Shown: positions 33,061 through 45,785, numbered from the stretch's first letter. The stretch is DNA of 64,000 bases from Ochotona curzoniae (GCF_017591425.1 NW_024465885.1:38386501-38450500); one strand, 5' to 3'. Made by a program: numbers and translations. The notes: generated by a model from the letters alone, not told the origin.

Positions 33061-33780
33061 AATTTTAATACGTTGACGACACACTCAACAAAACAGGAAT
33101 GCTATTTCTCTGATGCAAGTGGGCATGCGTCTGCCTTCCCTCTAACTGAGCAGGGCCCCGTGCTCTTGTTTCCCGTCTTCACCTCTGTCCCGTATTCCAG
33201 GCCATTCTCTATTTTCCATCCGTCTGATTGAGCATGTAAGAGCATTTTAGATTTGCTAAACTTATTGGATCTCTTGGTGGAAACTGGAACAGGAGCAGCC
33301 CGAAATTCAATTTAGGCAGACGAGACAAATAAAAATCACGTATTTCTCACTCTCGGAAAGATCTTTTTCACCAGGAGCAGTATCTCCATTTCCTTTTTTT
33401 TCTCTCACAGCTGCAGCACTTCTCTTCCCATCCTGTACAGTCCGTGCCCATTTTATTACAGGAGTGAGCGACCCGCGTATTCCCATGCATCAGGCAGGAA
33501 CAACTCACGGCCGTGCTTCAATCAAACCGATCCAGAGTATAGGTACGCAGCCCCCCATAAATGCTCTACAACAACAGAAAGAAAAAAGTCAGGAAGAATC
33601 CAACGCCCCATGTCTCTAAAACAAGATTGATGGTTCAAGGCCATTCAATCATGTTAGCGCCTCAGCCTTTTAATTCCCCGCCTGAAAACTAACCCAGTCC
33701 TCCCAGGTACTCTCGCCTCTACATTTCAAAAACTAGGTAAAATCCAGGCTCTGTATGGTCCTCCATACCACCCTCGGCGT
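33061..33780. promoter_or_regulatory. CpG-retaining unique block, candidate regulatory element or exon
   Basis: I count 25 CpGs in 720 bases, far above neighbouring unique DNA, with no repeat recognised. It holds a 119-codon stop-free plus-strand stretch (33260-33616). There is a strong acceptor-like pyrimidine tract ending CTCTCACAG at 33410, a donor-like TATAG/GTACGC at 33542/33543, and a 10-bp palindrome CACGGCCGTG (33506-33515). The implied 132-base exon is open in two plus frames. I recognise no protein family. A conserved noncoding element is the simplest reading; a noncoding or unannotated exon is possible. Confidence 0.35.
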
Positions 33781-35700
33781 TCCTTTCCAAATACCTGGTC
33801 CAGGAGAGGAGGACCCGCTGACTTTGAAAAGCCCAAGAAAAGCAGTCTCATTTCCACTAACTGCCCTCTTCCCTTAAGTGCCCCTTGGCTGCAGAAGACA
33901 CAGACTGATGGAGGACTGGGTGTCTGTCACGTGCTCCCTCCACATGCACGCTAGCAGTTAGCCACTTCTGCAGATTGATTCTTTTTTAGTAAATCCATTC
34001 TGCTTGTGAAAAAACATCACAGAATAACCCAAATTAATTATATAATTAATGTGAAATCTATTGACTTAGCAGGAAAACAGCAAATGAACCACAGCAAAAT
34101 AAAACATACTAAATACCTTAGATCAAACTTAAATTTTAAACATTACGTCAAAATTACAAACATATATACAACATATTCTCACACACATAACTAGGTGGCA
34201 CAATACTTGAAGCTCAATGCAGAGATGGAACATTCATTTGTTTTTTTGTTGATGAACACAAATGCTTTGCAACATACAGAAACAAAATAAATTTCAAAAC
34301 TTAACACATTCCAAGAATTATAGTAGTAGTAAACATTTAGAAAGACTCACTATTTTTACAAATATGCTTCCACTGATTTTTAATTTGGAATAATTATCAT
34401 TGACTTCCACAAATTCCAATAATACATTCACAATGTTTTCCAGTTTAGAGTTTAGAGTATTATGCGCTTGAAGAAAAACTTAATTCTTCACAAATGAGTG
34501 TTTATTTCTGCAAGTTTAAATGATTTTAAATAATGATAGATAATGTATCATGAAAGGAGCTAAAGTAACAAGCAGGGAATTCAGTGCATGAAATAAATCA
34601 AATGATTAAAACCTTTCAGGTATGTCAAGCTCTTAATGGTTCATTTGAAAACTTGGGGGCAAAGCTTGAAAATGCTACCTAAGGAATCGAGTGCTGAAGT
34701 TTTATTTCATTTAATGGCTTTCATTAATGGGATTTTAAAAACCTGATTGAAATCACGTGAAAAGGAGCATGTAATTATCTTTGTATACTCTGCGTGGTTT
34801 TTGAAATTATAAAGTGACTTTCCACTTTTAATGGTGTTGAAAGGCAAAGTATTCAAGCTACCGAGTGGTAGAACACATTAATCATGATGTGTGTGTGTGT
34901 GTGTGTATACACTGAATAATTGATATATACTGAAAACTTAAGTAGTACAAAAATGGAAGGATTAATTCACCCTTACAAACTAAATTAGATAACTCCAAAA
35001 TTAATCTGTGATTTATTTCGACTCATTATACCCAGGTCAGGTGAAATATGTTATTGCTTTAGTTTGTCTTACTTGCTTTTATTAATGAAAGATTTTAACA
35101 AAATACATTCTGAAACTAATTTTACATCTTGGACTCTGTAAGTAGACAGAGTTTTGTGCCACTTAGAATTTAATGTATTTACTGGCATTTGGTCTAACTT
35201 CAGTTATTTTGATTTGAACGTGTTAAATGAAACAACTTGTTTTTCCAAGTTCTGCTTCGAGTTTATAGGGCTCATAGCTATGACATGAGTAATTCAATAA
35301 TTTTCCCTTTCCGCATTATTTATACTGAAATGCCTTTCTTTAACTCTTCAAAAAGAGGAAAAATTAGCCAATCATAGGATTTTTTTGTATTTACATTAAA
35401 GGAATGTGTGAACAAAATAAATATTTTTGTTATGTGTTTTTTCTTTGTGTCTCTAAATTAAAATTTTTCATGTCTTCCTACTTTAACACTAAGTTCAGTG
35501 AAAATCATGAAACCTCCATAGGGATGGCATTTGTTTGTGCATTTGATTTGTTTTGTAATGAATCCCCAGTTCTGTGGGGGAATTTTAATTTGCAGAGTGT
35601 ATTTTCTAGATACTTCTGCCTTCATTAAGAAAGAAGTGTGCTAAATGATCATGTATTTCCAATATTTATGCTACAACCAAGAGAGAGAAATCTAAAGTAA
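33781..35700. other. Unique AT-rich DNA with a short (TG)n
   Basis: No SINE or L1 recognised over ~1.9 kb. (TG)n of about 19 bases at 34889-34907. Frames of 62-74 codons lack motifs. Confidence 0.5.
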
Positions 35701-35704
35701 TCTG

Positions 35705-36000
35705 GGGCTAGAAGAATATCCTAGCAGGTGACATCAAGCCCTACGATGAAGGCTTCAAATATGGCACTGGCTCACATCCCATTTTTCCCATTTTCTCTAC
35801 TTCCTGTGCCTCTCCCTGCTAATAGCCTGGAAGAAGTTCCAGATGGCACAAGTGGCTGAGCTCCTGCCACCCATGTGGGAAACCTGGTGAAGCTCCTGGA
35901 TCCTGGCTTGGGCCTGCTCCAGGCTGTTGCTGTTGTTGGATAAGGAGTTAGAAAGTAGCCTGTGTGTGCCAGAGATGGGCCTACGCAAACAGCATCAACA
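35705..36000 (+). mobile_element. Old C-type SINE (early subfamily)
   Basis: CTCCCTGCTAATAGCCTGGA, GAGCTCCTGCCACCCATGTG, GGAAACCTGGTGAAGCTCCT and CTGGATCCTGGCTTGGGCCT are diagnostic of the older type. Confidence 0.65.
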
Positions 36001-36057
36001 GCAGCTAAGGAGCACACTGGGGAAGCAGCTCCTTGTTTGATACCACAAAGCCCTGCT

Positions 36058-36390
36058 TGGGTCCGGCACGATAGCGTAGCGGTTAAGGTCCTCTACTTGA
36101 ACGCCCCCAGATCTCATCTGGGTGCCAATTCTAATCCCGGCTGCTCCACCTCCCATCCAGCTCCCTGCTGGTGATCTGGGAAAGCAGTCAAGGATGACCC
36201 AAAGCCTTGGGACCCCCTGCACCGGCGTGGGAGACCCAGAAAGAAGTTCCTGGCTCCTGGCTTCAGATTGGCGTAGCACTGGCCGTTGAGGTCACTTGGG
36301 GAGTGAATCATCGGAAGGAAGATCTTCCTCTCTGTCTCTTCTCCTCTTTGTACATCTCCCTTTGCAATAAAAATAAATAAATCTTAAAAA
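36058..36390 (+). mobile_element. C-type SINE, full length
   Basis: Head GGTCCGGCACGATAGCGTAG keeps a good A box (TAGCGTAGCGG) and B box region (TTCTAATCCCGG). Flanks AAAGCCCTGCT (36047-36057) and AAAACCCTGCT (36391-36401) match at 10 of 11 bases. Confidence 0.95.
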
Positions 36391-36401
36391 AAAACCCTGC
36401 T

Positions 36402-36780
36402 CATACTCTGATAATTTTACAAGAGGAACAGCATCTCCCCAAAACCCCAATCCTTTCTGCTCAGCCCCAAAGAGTTACTCAGCCTCTAAGGAAGGCACCC
36501 TGGAAGCACCCGCTTGGTCTGGGGCCAGGTGGGCTACCCGGTGTGACAGCACTGACTACTGAACTTCGGGAGCGATTTTACCTGCTTCCCACTCAAAACC
36601 CATTGTCCTGGGAAGAGGGAAAAGGAGGTGAACTAATTCCTACTTTCTTACAAGCTCCAGTCTGAACACACACCGTGTTCCCACCTCTCACCTCTTCCTG
36701 AGCCACCCAAATGGTCTGCCAGCTTTATTCTCTTCATGAAACCATGCCAACTTTCTCAGAATTTGGAGAAAAAACCATCA
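36402..36780. other. Unique, moderately GC-rich DNA
   Basis: No repeat recognised; no open frame of note. Confidence 0.45.
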
Positions 36781-36784
36781 GTCT

Positions 36785-36985
36785 TCCAACACGTGTTGTA
36801 AATTATTAAACCCTGCCCCTGGCTTAGCGCAACTCTACATCTCATGTCCACATTCTTGCCTGTGCAAGGCAAGCTCCTATCCACTCGCCTCTGAAAACAC
36901 GGCCATGCAGGGAGTGAAACGGGGAATAGCAGATCTCTCTATCTTATTCTATCTAAGCCTGATTTTCAAATACATTTTAAAATCT
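36785..36985 (+). mobile_element. Old C-type SINE, 3' portion
   Basis: ATGCAGGGAGTGAAACGGGG then ATAGCAGATCTCTCTATC and TTTTCAAATACATTTTAAAA resemble the SINE 3' end. Weak. Confidence 0.45.
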
Positions 36986-37204
36986 TAATAAAAAGAAGAT
37001 AGTTAGAAGAAACAAATTCTAGAAACAGAAGAAGGCAAAGATACAAATGCAATGCCTTTTATACACAAATCTACTTTCTGTAAGAGAGATTCTGCTCATT
37101 TACCAAATTGGCTGTAGAGTGCGTACTTTTTTTGTTTTTTTCCAATTTATTCTAGTCTATCATGAGTAAAGAAGCTTAGAACCAATGGAAAATACACTGG
37201 ATGT

Positions 37205-37475
37205 GAAGCTGATGTCTCATAGCAGGATGCATAGATTTAATTTTCCACTCAAGCTTGCTGCCATTGTAGATCCTGGGGAGCGTCTGGGGGGGTGGTCATG
37301 ACTGCTTATGTGGTTGGGTTTCTGCCACCCATGGGAAAGACCTGGAATGCCTTTCCTCCCTTAGCTCCTGGCTCTGACCTTGAAGTAACACCAACATTTG
37401 GGGAGAGTATAAGTGGATGTAAGCCCTTATCCTCACCTCACTCTGAATCTCAAATAAATAAACTTAAAAACAAGC
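37205..37475 (+). mobile_element. Old C-type SINE (early subfamily)
   Basis: GGGTTTCTGCCACCCATGGG, AAAGACCTGGAATGCCTTTC, AACATTTGGGGAGAGTATAA and CTCAAATAAATAAACTTA are in family order. Confidence 0.7.
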
Positions 37476-37804
37476 AAATAAACAGGTAGCCAATAAACCT
37501 GAGCTCACTGCAACTCCCGCAGTCAAATCTGTCAGCCAGTCTTGATCTCACCATATTTACTAGTTGACAGCCAATCCCTGTCACTCTTGTGTGCTGCTGG
37601 AAGAGTTTTCCAGAGTAATATGCAAAGAAAGCTGTATCAGTTCTCAATTTTCCATATTCCTTGAGCACAAGATTGGTAATTCAATCTAAATTCTGTTTTG
37701 CTCCAAGCAGCTCCACCTTTGGTCCTCTTCCTCTAATGTGTTTATGGGAATTCCAATGCAGCTCGCATATTCCACATTTAGTCATTTTTTTGACTCCAAG
37801 TGTC
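37476..37804. other. Unique DNA, no feature seen
   Basis: Nothing recognised. Confidence 0.45.
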
Positions 37805-38818
37805 TCACTTTTTATTAAATTAATTTATTTTATTATTTTATCGTACAGTTCCATAGGCTTTGGAATTTCTCTTCTGCCTCCCTCAAATTCACCCTGCCTG
37901 AAATGATTTCCCCTATCATTATAATAGTACACTCCTTCATAATCAGTGATAAGTGATCATTCTGCTATTTAAGTGTATTCTGAGAGTTTTGATATGCACA
38001 ATGGCAGAGAGACCAGCAGCCTATTGTTAAGATACATTCAACAGTTCCACTGAGAGTCCATCCTTGATTTGAAAGTAGAAACACATTGTATCATCACATC
38101 TGGATGTGATATTCTCTGTTACACAGTTACTACACATACCATTAAAAGAAAAGCCATAAAACAAAATCAACAACAGGATGAAAAATAGAACATTTACAAC
38201 AACATGAACTTAAATAACACGCTACTGAATAACATTGTGTTGCTGAAGAAATTTTTAAAAAGGCAAAAAGCTTCTTGAAGCAAATGATGCTACTGTGAGA
38301 CCTTAGAGTCAGTGAGGATATTAATAAGAAAAAAAAAAGAAACTTTTTGGAATGAATATAAAACCAAAAATATCAACCTCTCTGAGAGGTGCCAAAAGTA
38401 TGTTGAAAGGGCTTTTAATCTTGTATTTTGCATGAAGCTTGCCTTATATCAGGGAGTACATACAATATTTATTCCTTTGGGATTGACTTATTTCACGGAG
38501 CATAACGGTCTCAAGCTGGAAGCATTTGATTGTAAATGGTAGAACTGCATTCTTTGTGGTGGTTGAGTAGTATTCCATGGAGCATATACACTGCACTTTC
38601 TCTATCCAGTCCTTTTTGGCCAGGCATCTGGGTTGGTTCCATGTCTTTAATATTGCAGATTGTGGAACTGTACAAACAAGACTACAGATCCTTTTCCTGT
38701 ATGTAGATTTCATTTCCTTTGGATATATTCCCCAAAGTGAAAAAGCTGGGCCATATGGAAGATCCATTGTCAGTGGTCTGAGCACCTCCATACTGGCTTT
38801 TCTAGTGGGCTACTAGTC
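37805..38818 (-). mobile_element. L1 3' end (ORF2 C-terminus plus 3'-UTR), antisense
   Basis: The left end is the reversed A tail (TTTTTATTAAATTAATTTAT) and the reversed terminal motif CAGTTCCATAGGCTTTGGAA. The 3' UTR follows, then L1 coding sequence; on the minus strand LWGIYPKEMKSTYRK and WIEKVQCICSMEYYS match the L1 ORF2 C-terminal region. The 5' end is truncated near 38818. Frames are broken relative to an intact ORF2. Confidence 0.88.
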
Positions 38819-39473
38819 CAACACCCCTAGTGACTCTTCCTCTCTTTTCTAGCTTAATACTTTCTGTCTCTGGATAACGGTTCCCAAATGAGCTCTGCTC
38901 TTCCACTGTATTATTTTCATCAAATAATGGGAACTGGTGTGCAGTTTTTCACCACCAAAGCAGAGGTCAAGCTATACAATTCTTACGATTTTATTTTAAT
39001 TGACAATATTTTAAATCGGTTGTTTTGCTTGCTGCGTTCTGTGTCCAGCATTCAGGCTAGGAAACCTTGCGGCTGAGCTCTATCTGTGTGCAACTCTGGG
39101 TTCAGGGGCAGATGTCTTCAGCCACAGAAGCGTTCTGATGTGCTTACAGCGGCCCCTCTCCAAGTCCACGACTCCAGTTTCTCCAGGCTTTTTGTTTTAA
39201 TCGTGAGGTTGATCATAGTTGTGGTAGTTGTTTAACTATCTTTAGAATATGCGGCACACATGTTACACGGGAGAAATCGTCCTTAAGACATTTGGATTCT
39301 CACTTCCACATCAGGTGCTGGAGCATGAGGATGACCTCTGAACTGCTCTCTGCCCCTTTTCATCTGTATCAGGTATGATCTCGCGCGGATGGCGTCACGG
39401 CAGAAGCATCTGCACAAGGAGATATCACGTGGAGCGACAAAACACAGGAGGAAGAGGAAGGGCAAGTGTGATT
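38819..39473. other. Unique block with raised CpG content
   Basis: From 39001 to 39470 I count 17 CpGs, including TCTCGCGCGGATGGCGTCAC near 39378. The end (GCAGAAGCATCTGCACAAGG) faintly recalls an antisense MaLR LTR. A 62-codon frame runs from 39389 into the next SINE and is not credible. Confidence 0.4.
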
Positions 39474-39805
39474 TTTTAAAAATTAGCTTTATTTATTTTT
39501 ATTGGAAAAACAGACATACAGAGAGAAAGAGAGACAGAGAGGAAGATCTGCCCTCTGATGGTTCACTCCCCAAGTGACCTCAAGGACCGGTGCTGAGGCA
39601 ATCTGAAGCCAGGAGCTAGGAGCCTCCTCCTGGTCTCCCACGCCGGTGCAGGGTGCCAAGGCTTTGGGCCGTCCTCGACTGCTTTCCCAGGCCACAAGCA
39701 GGGAGCTGGAAGGGAAGTGGAGCAGCCGGGATTAGAACTGGCTCATATGGGATCCTAGTGCATTCAAGGTAACTACTTTAACCACTACGCTATCACGCTG
39801 GGCCC
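39474..39805 (-). mobile_element. C-type SINE, antisense, full length
   Basis: TTTATTTATTTTTATTGGAA tail, GCAGGGTGCCAAGGCTTTGG, GGGCCGTCCTCGACTGCTTT and inverted head ATCACGCTGGGCCC at 39805. AGTGTG on both sides (39465-39470, 39806-39811) may be a short target duplication. Confidence 0.95.
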
Positions 39806-39811
39806 AGTGTG

Positions 39812-40240
39812 CTGCTTCTTCTTATTTTTATTATTATTATTACCCACCTAAGACAGTGGCTTAGGTCGGTGAGAACCATCTTAATGCTGACAAAAGGAAT
39901 TGTCCTCAACAAGACCTACCCACCCCTCTCTTAAAAGATTTCATACTGCTTTTCAAACTGGCTATGCTAGCAACCAAGCCGCCAAGACACGGACTTCCGT
40001 TGGCTAAGTCACAGCAGGCCTTTTCCCTTCATCTCACTATTTGACATCACCTTACTTTAATCCTTAATCATTTGCATGGTGATTTGATTCCTATTTCTAT
40101 GTATGTGTATATGCATGATACAGTATACACTGGTTTTATTTCATTTAGATAGCTAAATATACCTTTTGCAACGGTATATAAGAAAATGATTTTTTCCTCC
40201 CCACCTCCCGCCTTTTTTTTTTCTTCTTCCAATGTTTAAA
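39812..40240. other. Unique DNA with (TTA)n
   Basis: A short TTATTATTATTATTA run near 39828-39842; otherwise nothing recognised. Confidence 0.45.
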
Positions 40241-40252
40241 ATGTTCTTGCCA

Positions 40253-40568
40253 GGGCTGGGTGCAGTAGATAGGTGGCTAAAATCCTTGCCTTAAATGCGC
40301 CAGGGGTATCCGTTTATATCCCGGCTGCTCCACTTCCTTTCCACCTCCTTGCTTGCACCCTGGGCTAGCGGTCCAGAAAAGCGGTCCAGGAAAGCCCAAA
40401 GCCTTGGGCCCCGGAACCCGCATGGGAGAAGCAAAAGAAGCTCTTGGCTCCTGGATCGGCTTGGCTCTATCTGTTGTGGTCACTTGGGATGTGAATGAGG
40501 GGATGGAAGATATTTCTCTCTCCTCTCTGTACATTGGACTTTCCAATAGAAATAAATAAACCTTAAAG
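40253..40568 (+). mobile_element. C-type SINE, full length
   Basis: Head AGGGCTGGGTGCAGTAGATA, body with a local duplication of GCGGTCCAG(G/A)AAAG (about 40367-40396), and tail AATAGAAATAAATAAACC. Flanks ATGTTCTTGCCA (40241-40252) and ATGTTCTTCCCA (40569-40580) match at 11 of 12. Confidence 0.95.
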
Positions 40569-40580
40569 ATGTTCTTCCCA

Positions 40581-42640
40581 AATTGTTTCTCCACATTTTT
40601 TCTATATTTATTTTGAATAATTACTCTCAACAAGTGGCTACATTTCTGGAGCTAACTGATATTAAAAAGCTACATGAAATCCCCTAAGTTGCGCTTAGAA
40701 AGTACACATTCTGAACATCTAAAAAGATGGAGGCCAAGTTGAAAAATGTCTAATAGCTCCCGTGTGTCCTTCCTGTTCCAGCAGTTCCCATGTGATATTC
40801 TTTCAGAATCCAAGACAGAATTCCAAACCTAACCATTCTTTGAGCCGTAGATGTGTTTTCCTATGTTGTGAATGTTGCCAAAACAACTTGAGCAAAGCAT
40901 TTGATTAGCTGCTTCTATAAGAACATACTCCAAAAATAAAACACTTAACGTGATTTTTCTCTTTTTCTTAGAATGGCAATATTTACTAAGACTTTGAGCT
41001 CTCACTCCCATTTCCAAAGTTGTTGTCAGAATATAAACCATGTTTTGTTTACATTCAACACTAATGAAGTTTGTCAAGTAAGCTAATTATGTGCCTCAAT
41101 ATCTATGAAGATAATTTCTGTTTGTTATTACTACAAATGCTTTTAAAATGATGGGTTTTTTTAAAGAAACAATTCCAGTACCAAATAGCTGTGAGAAATG
41201 TTACTTCTTTGGCAGACCTGACTCCCTGGTGTTGAATGTCTGGCACACACATTATACTATCAAACCCTATCATTCGTCCATGCTTAGAAAAAGAAAAAAA
41301 GCAGTCAGACATCAAATAAAATAATTTGGCAAACTCAACTTACATATTCTGTGAAAATAAAATCACTCTCCAAGATCAATTATTTGAAAGGTCACTTTAA
41401 AAATGTTATTATGTTTTGATTAGCATTTGAACTATTTCCTTTTTGTTAGGAAGGAAAAAAGGAGAGTGGTTACAGTTGGTAGACATAAACCTTTAAGGTT
41501 GTAATGCATGTAGTTTTTAGAGTAATACTCAATTTAGTTTTGCTTATGTAAAGTTTGATTTTATTGTAATAATTTTTCTAAATATATTCAAGTCAAAAAT
41601 AACGTAGGTTATAAATAAAATCAATCTATTATGATGTAATTAATAAAGAGAATATGCTTGCCAAAATATAATGCAACTGGTAAAAGTGAACTTCATTTAG
41701 CTAAATAAAAATTATTTTTTTTCATACATATTTCCCATGCTGCATTAGGGACATACTTAGACTTAAAACAAAGAAAACATTGATTTAAAGTTCAAGTTCC
41801 ATTGGTCATCCTATATTTATATTTGCTAAGTTTTATAGCATTAGCAAACAGATATGAAAAATCACAGAAAAATGTAATCAGATATTATCAACAAGACTTT
41901 GGAGAGTTTACTTGTAACTTAGATTAGAAATCTGATAGATACAACTGACAAATGAGAAATAAATTTAACCTCCAAGTGATTCCAAAGGAAGTCACTTCAT
42001 TCCAAAACCTATACCAACATTCTGCTTGAATTTTGTGTTTCAAAGAGACATAGAGAGATCAAAAAATGTATCTAGGCTGGCAAAGGGTACAGCTAAGACT
42101 TGTCCTTTAACAATAGCTCCCCAGTCTCACAAATCAGCCCTTTCTCTAAATGTTTTATCCCAATCTGGGTATTACCAAATGCCAGAGAATTCCTCATCTG
42201 AAAGTTTCTTAACCCGTAGAGTAAGCAGGGCAAGGACAATCTCTATCAATTGCCAGGGATTGTCACAGGTATCGATAAGAAAGCACAAATTAGTGGAACT
42301 TGACTCAAATATTTTTTGTGTTAAGCACTCAATTTTCTCTCAATCATTAGAATTATCACTGGATTTAGTGAATAGATCTTGGAGTTGAGAAATTGGAAGA
42401 AGGTAATTTACCTAATGTTGGAATAGAAAGAAAAGAGACAAGGAAGAAAACATCTTCCGGTGTAGGCATATTATACACAGCTGTGAAAACCAATGTTTGA
42501 ATGTTTCATGAAAACGTGTCTGTAGAGATCTTAAGACATGTTTTTCCCATATTCATTTAAACACAATTTTATTATTTTTGCCTTAGAAAACATATAGAAT
42601 AATGTTATGATTCTGAGGACATGGCATGGAAACCTAGTTT
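40581..42640. other. Unique AT-rich DNA, no feature seen
   Basis: About 2 kb without recognised repeats. The 120-codon frame at 42026-42388 has no domain I recognise, a biased composition and no splice or promoter context, so it is not called. Confidence 0.5.
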
Positions 42641-42644
42641 CTAA

Positions 42645-42945
42645 GTCTTAGGCTTGCACATGCTGGTATCTTATACCTGCACCGGTTCTAATCCCAGCAA
42701 CCCTGCTTCCCATCCAGCTCGCTGAAGTGGCCCGGGAAAGCAGTTGAGGATGACCCAAGGCCTTGGGACCCTGCACTCCCATGAGAGACCTGGAAAAGAC
42801 TCCAGATTCCTGATTTTGGATCTGCGTAGCTCTGGCCGTTGTTACCTCATGGGGAGTGATTCAAGGGACAAAGATCTTCTCTGTCTCTCCTCTTCTCTGT
42901 ATACCTGATTTTCTAATAAAAAAAAAATAGATCTTTAAAAATGTT
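42645..42945 (+). mobile_element. C-type SINE, head missing
   Basis: GCACCGGTTCTAATCCCAGC (B box), GGCCCGGGAAAGCAGTTGAG, CTCTGGCCGTTGTTACCTCA and a TAATAAAAAAAAAATAG tail. A-box region lost. Confidence 0.9.
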
Positions 42946-45009
42946 TATGATTCAAAATTTTGTAGCAAAAAAGCCAAATAAAAATCATCATTATCCTCAT
43001 TAATAAACATGCTATGTTCCTGTAAAATATGCACAAATGTTCATTGCCTGACATTCTTTTTCACAATAAGGCTTCAACCCCCTTTCTTCAGCAATCATGT
43101 TTCATAATATTTTGATAAACACTGAGACATTTATTTCATAGTGTAATTGGTGAAATGCTTGGTGGAAACTGACTGCCGTATCAATTTTTTAATTCTTTAA
43201 ATTATACAGTTCTTTTTAATGTATTAGATATATTTGCATGAGGAAAGTAGGTAGAGAACTTATTGTTGTAACGTCACTAATTATACTTTATTATGTTTAT
43301 AAACATTCATATAACTATAAATATATACATATAAATATTATATTCTGGCTGTTGTCTAATTGTACTCATCATGGCTATCCTAGTTGTATTTCTAGTATTT
43401 TTCCCTGAGTCTGTAAATCCCCTGAAAAAACAATGATAGCATTATAGCAGATTTTTTTTTTTTACACAAATTTGACCTGCTTTAGCTTTTGGGGCTCTAA
43501 ACTTGTATCAAGTAGGGCATGCTTGTCTGTATTTTCATTTTTCCTAGTAGTTTCCAGAAGCACTTGAGATGATAGTGTGGACTGATGGAGGGGCCAACTT
43601 GGAATCCAGAGATCCTCCTTCTGCTATGTTGTAATATTCTGCTTCTGCTCAAAACTTTGATCCATGAACCATTATGGTCGATCAGTACTTGTGGCAAATT
43701 GTCAAATAAGTACTGAAAAACTTCAGCAGTTATCCTAGGTTTCGGAGATTTTTTCCCCCTTGTGGAATTTCCAACCTTCAAAAATCTTTCTACTTTTAGA
43801 GTTTCCTAAATGTTCTTTCTTTTTTGAGCAGCTATGTTAACAGCTTTTTTTGATTTAAATTTAAATTTAGTTCATTTTTACTTTCATGGGTGAGGGAAGA
43901 CTATTTCTGGAAATCATGGTGCAACTGCTTCTTATTACTTTAGAGAAGCTAAGACCTTATGATGAAGGTAAACAGAAGGGTCATTATTTTGTTCCAAGCC
44001 CATTAAGACCTAAACCAAGGAGAGATCTTCGGGTATGCAGAACAAGATTGTGGTCTTCGCACAGGTGGGTCTAGTTTTGGCCATGATGCATTTGTGCGTG
44101 CTTTGGATTCAGTTGCTCAACCTGGACCTGCTGCAGACTCATTGGATTGCTGTAAAAGCTTATTTCAACATGTTTATAACACAGTCTGAGTGGGAGGCAT
44201 TTGATAAATGGTAGCTATTTTTAGTAATATGTTTAGAGCCAAGTTCATGATTTTGTGTTTGCCACAGAGATAAGGAACTATTTTTTTTTTCTTTTTTGGA
44301 CATGATTTATCCCTCTTGTTGAATTAGCTGACAAAGGTGGTGTTCACACATCCAATCAGTGTTGTAGCAGCCACTGTGAAGTCCACACAGTAAGAGACTG
44401 AGGAATACTGAACTCGAGTTGCCAGGAAAAAAAGAGAAATGTTTTACGAAACTTATTTTTTCAGAATCTTAGAGATAAAGCATGAGAATGCAACTTAAGG
44501 TATAGAGCTGGTCATGGTGGCTTTAACCAATTTGAGAATCTAACCAACGCAACCATGATCACAAGCAGAATAGCTGAGCAAGTATCAGTGTCTAAAACAT
44601 AACTGCAAATGTTTTTTTCCTTAATCATCAAGCAATATTTTTGCCTCAGAAGGAACATAAACTCATTGCTTAATGGAACGTGTGCCTAAGCACGTTTCCA
44701 ATCAGCACCTGTGTGAGATTGTGCCTACTTCTGTGTATGGTAAGTTTCACTTCTGCAGGCTCCTGTCACCCTAGATAAAAGGAGCCTTTTACTCCAGGAA
44801 CCACAGCTTAAAAAAATGATTCCCCGTTTTCTGCATATTTGCTTTGGTAAATTTCTGCTTACTGAACAGCACACCTATAACTTGGGTGGACAACAACTAT
44901 AGTTGCTGAACAGTAAAGATCTTAGTGCATCGAATAGCACTCCTGTTTCTGCATTACATCTTTACTCTCTGTTCGTTTGCTTGCTTTCTTTAGCTTTTCT
45001 ATTGCTTTT
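42946..45009. other. Unique DNA, unassigned
   Basis: About 2 kb, no SINE. The block 43470-44300 has open frames on both strands (43497-43781 minus, 43886-44074 plus) of under 95 codons. It could be a decayed processed pseudogene or old retroelement, but I recognise no family. Confidence 0.4.
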
Positions 45010-45304
45010 TAAAACATTTATTTATTTGAAAGACGGAGTAAGAGAGAGAGGTTTTCCCTTCATCTCTTGGTTCATCTTCCAAAATGGACACAATGACAGG
45101 AATTAGGCCAGGCTGAGACAGGGAGAGCTAGGAACTCAATGCCGATCTCCCCCATGGATGCAGAGTGGACCATCCTCACGGCTTTCCCAGGTGTATCAGT
45201 AGGAAGCTGGGATGAAATGGGCAATTAGCCGGAACTGGCCTTCTGATACAGGATGCTGATACCAGAAGTGGCAACTTTAAAGTTCTGTGTCACAATTTTG
45301 GCCC
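45010..45304 (-). mobile_element. Old C-type SINE, antisense
   Basis: ACATTTATTTATTTGAAAGA tail, GTTTTCCCTTCATCTCTTGG, CTTTCCCAGGTGTATCAGTA and GATACAGGATGCTGATACC, ending TTTTGGCCCC at the inverted head. Confidence 0.75.
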
Positions 45305-45334
45305 CAATTAGTTAACCTTTTATTTTATTTTTTA

Positions 45335-45400
45335 AAGATATACTTCTTTTTAGTGGAAAGGCAGATTTACAAACAGAAGAAGAGAGAAGGAGGAATTTGC
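45335..45400 (-). mobile_element. SINE tail fragment, antisense
   Basis: TTTTTAGTGGAAAGGCAGAT followed by a GAAGAAGAGAGAAGGAGG run. Body absent. Confidence 0.5.
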
Positions 45401-45464
45401 TAGCTTTTCAATGTAAAGTTGGATAAATTATTTTTCCCTTTTCATGAATTTAATTTTTTTTTCT

Positions 45465-45785
45465 TTTTACTATATAACTCTTCTGTAATTATTGAGAAAA
45501 CATATTTTTGATTCATTGGTTACATCACAATATCCTGTTTTGTGGGGTGCAGTTTGAAGGTGCAGTAATATACAATTTACAGGTTCTATTTTTAGATTTG
45601 ACATCATTTCATCTTATATTAAAGCAAACATGATATCTGGCCTTCTGGAATTGGCTCATTTCCCTCAGCATAATGGTTTCCAACTCTGGGCGCTTTTGGC
45701 CATGAAGACATGCATTTTCTTTCTTCCTTCCTTCCTTCCTTCCTTCCTTCCTCCCTCCCTCCCTCCCTCCCTCCCTCCCTCCCTC

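Noticed and set aside
40277..40633. 118-codon minus frame
   Set aside because: Antisense through the SINE at 40253-40568.
42026..42388. 120-codon plus frame with serine-rich composition
   Set aside because: No motif, no splice or promoter context; such lengths occur by chance in 64 kb. Kept only as a remark in the region entry.
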